A model generated the notes under the pieces. The model saw only the letters and a list, made by a program, of their open reading frames with translations, searched no databases and was not told the origin of the DNA. Positions 42,273 to 42,328 of a DNA stretch of 42,328 bases are shown one piece after another; positions within the stretch are counted from its first letter, which is position 1; every line of letters starts with the position of its first letter. Source of the stretch: Candidatus Kuenenia stuttgartensis (GTDB lineage: Bacteria; Gemmatimonadota; Gemmatimonadetes; Gemmatimonadales; Gemmatimonadaceae); the NCBI GenBank assembly GCA_943330235.2, contig CALQGY020000021.1, positions 1-42,328 on the forward strand. Reading direction: 5' to 3'. Position numbers and translations under genes: made by a program.

Positions 42273-42328
42273 CGATCTCGCCGTAGTCGATAAACAGCTC
42301 TTCACCGGCCGCAATATCGCGCACGGCC
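42259..42328 (-). CDS. C-terminal end of a SET-domain protein (window edge)
   Basis: Only the last 22 codons are in the window, reading AVRDIAAGEELFIDYG and a short tail before TGA at 42259-42261. DIAAGEELxxDYG is the hallmark end of SET-domain lysine methyltransferase folds. It is convergent with and overlaps the serine hydrolase gene. The rest lies beyond the window, so activity and target cannot be judged. Confidence 0.7.
   Translation of the reverse strand, partial: AVRDIAAGEELFIDYGEIVSGD

Overview
The window is GC-rich, densely packed bacterial DNA with many 4-base start/stop overlaps. The gene content points to the phylum Gemmatimonadota or a close relative: a GWxTD-domain protein, an Oar-type TonB-dependent receptor, an ECF sigma factor coupled to a TPR-bearing Ser/Thr kinase, PD40 propellers and many lipoproteins. 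No rRNA, tRNA, 16S marker or CRISPR array was seen, so this placement is an inference from gene families.

Region 1 (1-10086) is a respiratory island of two divergent operons. Leftward runs a nonaheme lipoprotein cytochrome, a nonaheme periplasmic cytochrome and a beta-barrel outer-membrane protein cut by the window edge. This trio has the make-up of a porin-cytochrome conduit. Rightward runs a Tat-exported NapA-like molybdoenzyme, a NapB-like pentaheme cytochrome, a tetraheme lipoprotein, a four-cluster ferredoxin (NrfC/PsrB type) and an NrfD-type membrane quinol module, closed by a strong hairpin. Together the cytochromes carry 27 heme-attachment motifs. The NapA-like protein has Thr where NapA has its Mo-binding Cys, and the ferredoxin has Phe in place of one cluster Cys, so ordinary nitrate reduction is doubtful.

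Region 2 (10087-20228) is accessory. It holds a broken ModE-like regulator running into an Oar-like receptor gene, a small TPR lipoprotein, a decayed DUF4143-type ATPase, a GWxTD protein, and a PD40 propeller gene bracketed by two near-identical 91-bp direct repeats. One repeat lies at the end of an apparent IS91-type transposase remnant.

Region 3 (20229-27204) holds a conserved lipoprotein, a coupled kinase / ECF sigma / lipoprotein operon, a DJ-1/PfpI protein, a GyrI-like protein and a cyclophilin lipoprotein.

Region 4 (27205-37997) looks like one long catabolic operon. It begins with a PLP decarboxylase, then an UxaA-family dehydratase, two SDRs, an FAH-family hydrolase, a COG3618 lactonase, a FucP transporter, a RhaM-family mutarotase and LutABC. 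Read as a pathway: L-fucose (or a related 6-deoxysugar) is imported and epimerised, oxidised to the lactone, hydrolysed to fuconate, dehydrated, oxidised again and cleaved to pyruvate plus lactate. LutABC then oxidises the lactate to pyruvate.

Region 5 (38076-42328) holds an aldo/keto reductase, an AHSA1/SRPBCC protein, a threonine/serine dehydratase, a beta-lactamase-family serine hydrolase lipoprotein and the C-terminal end of a SET-domain protein.
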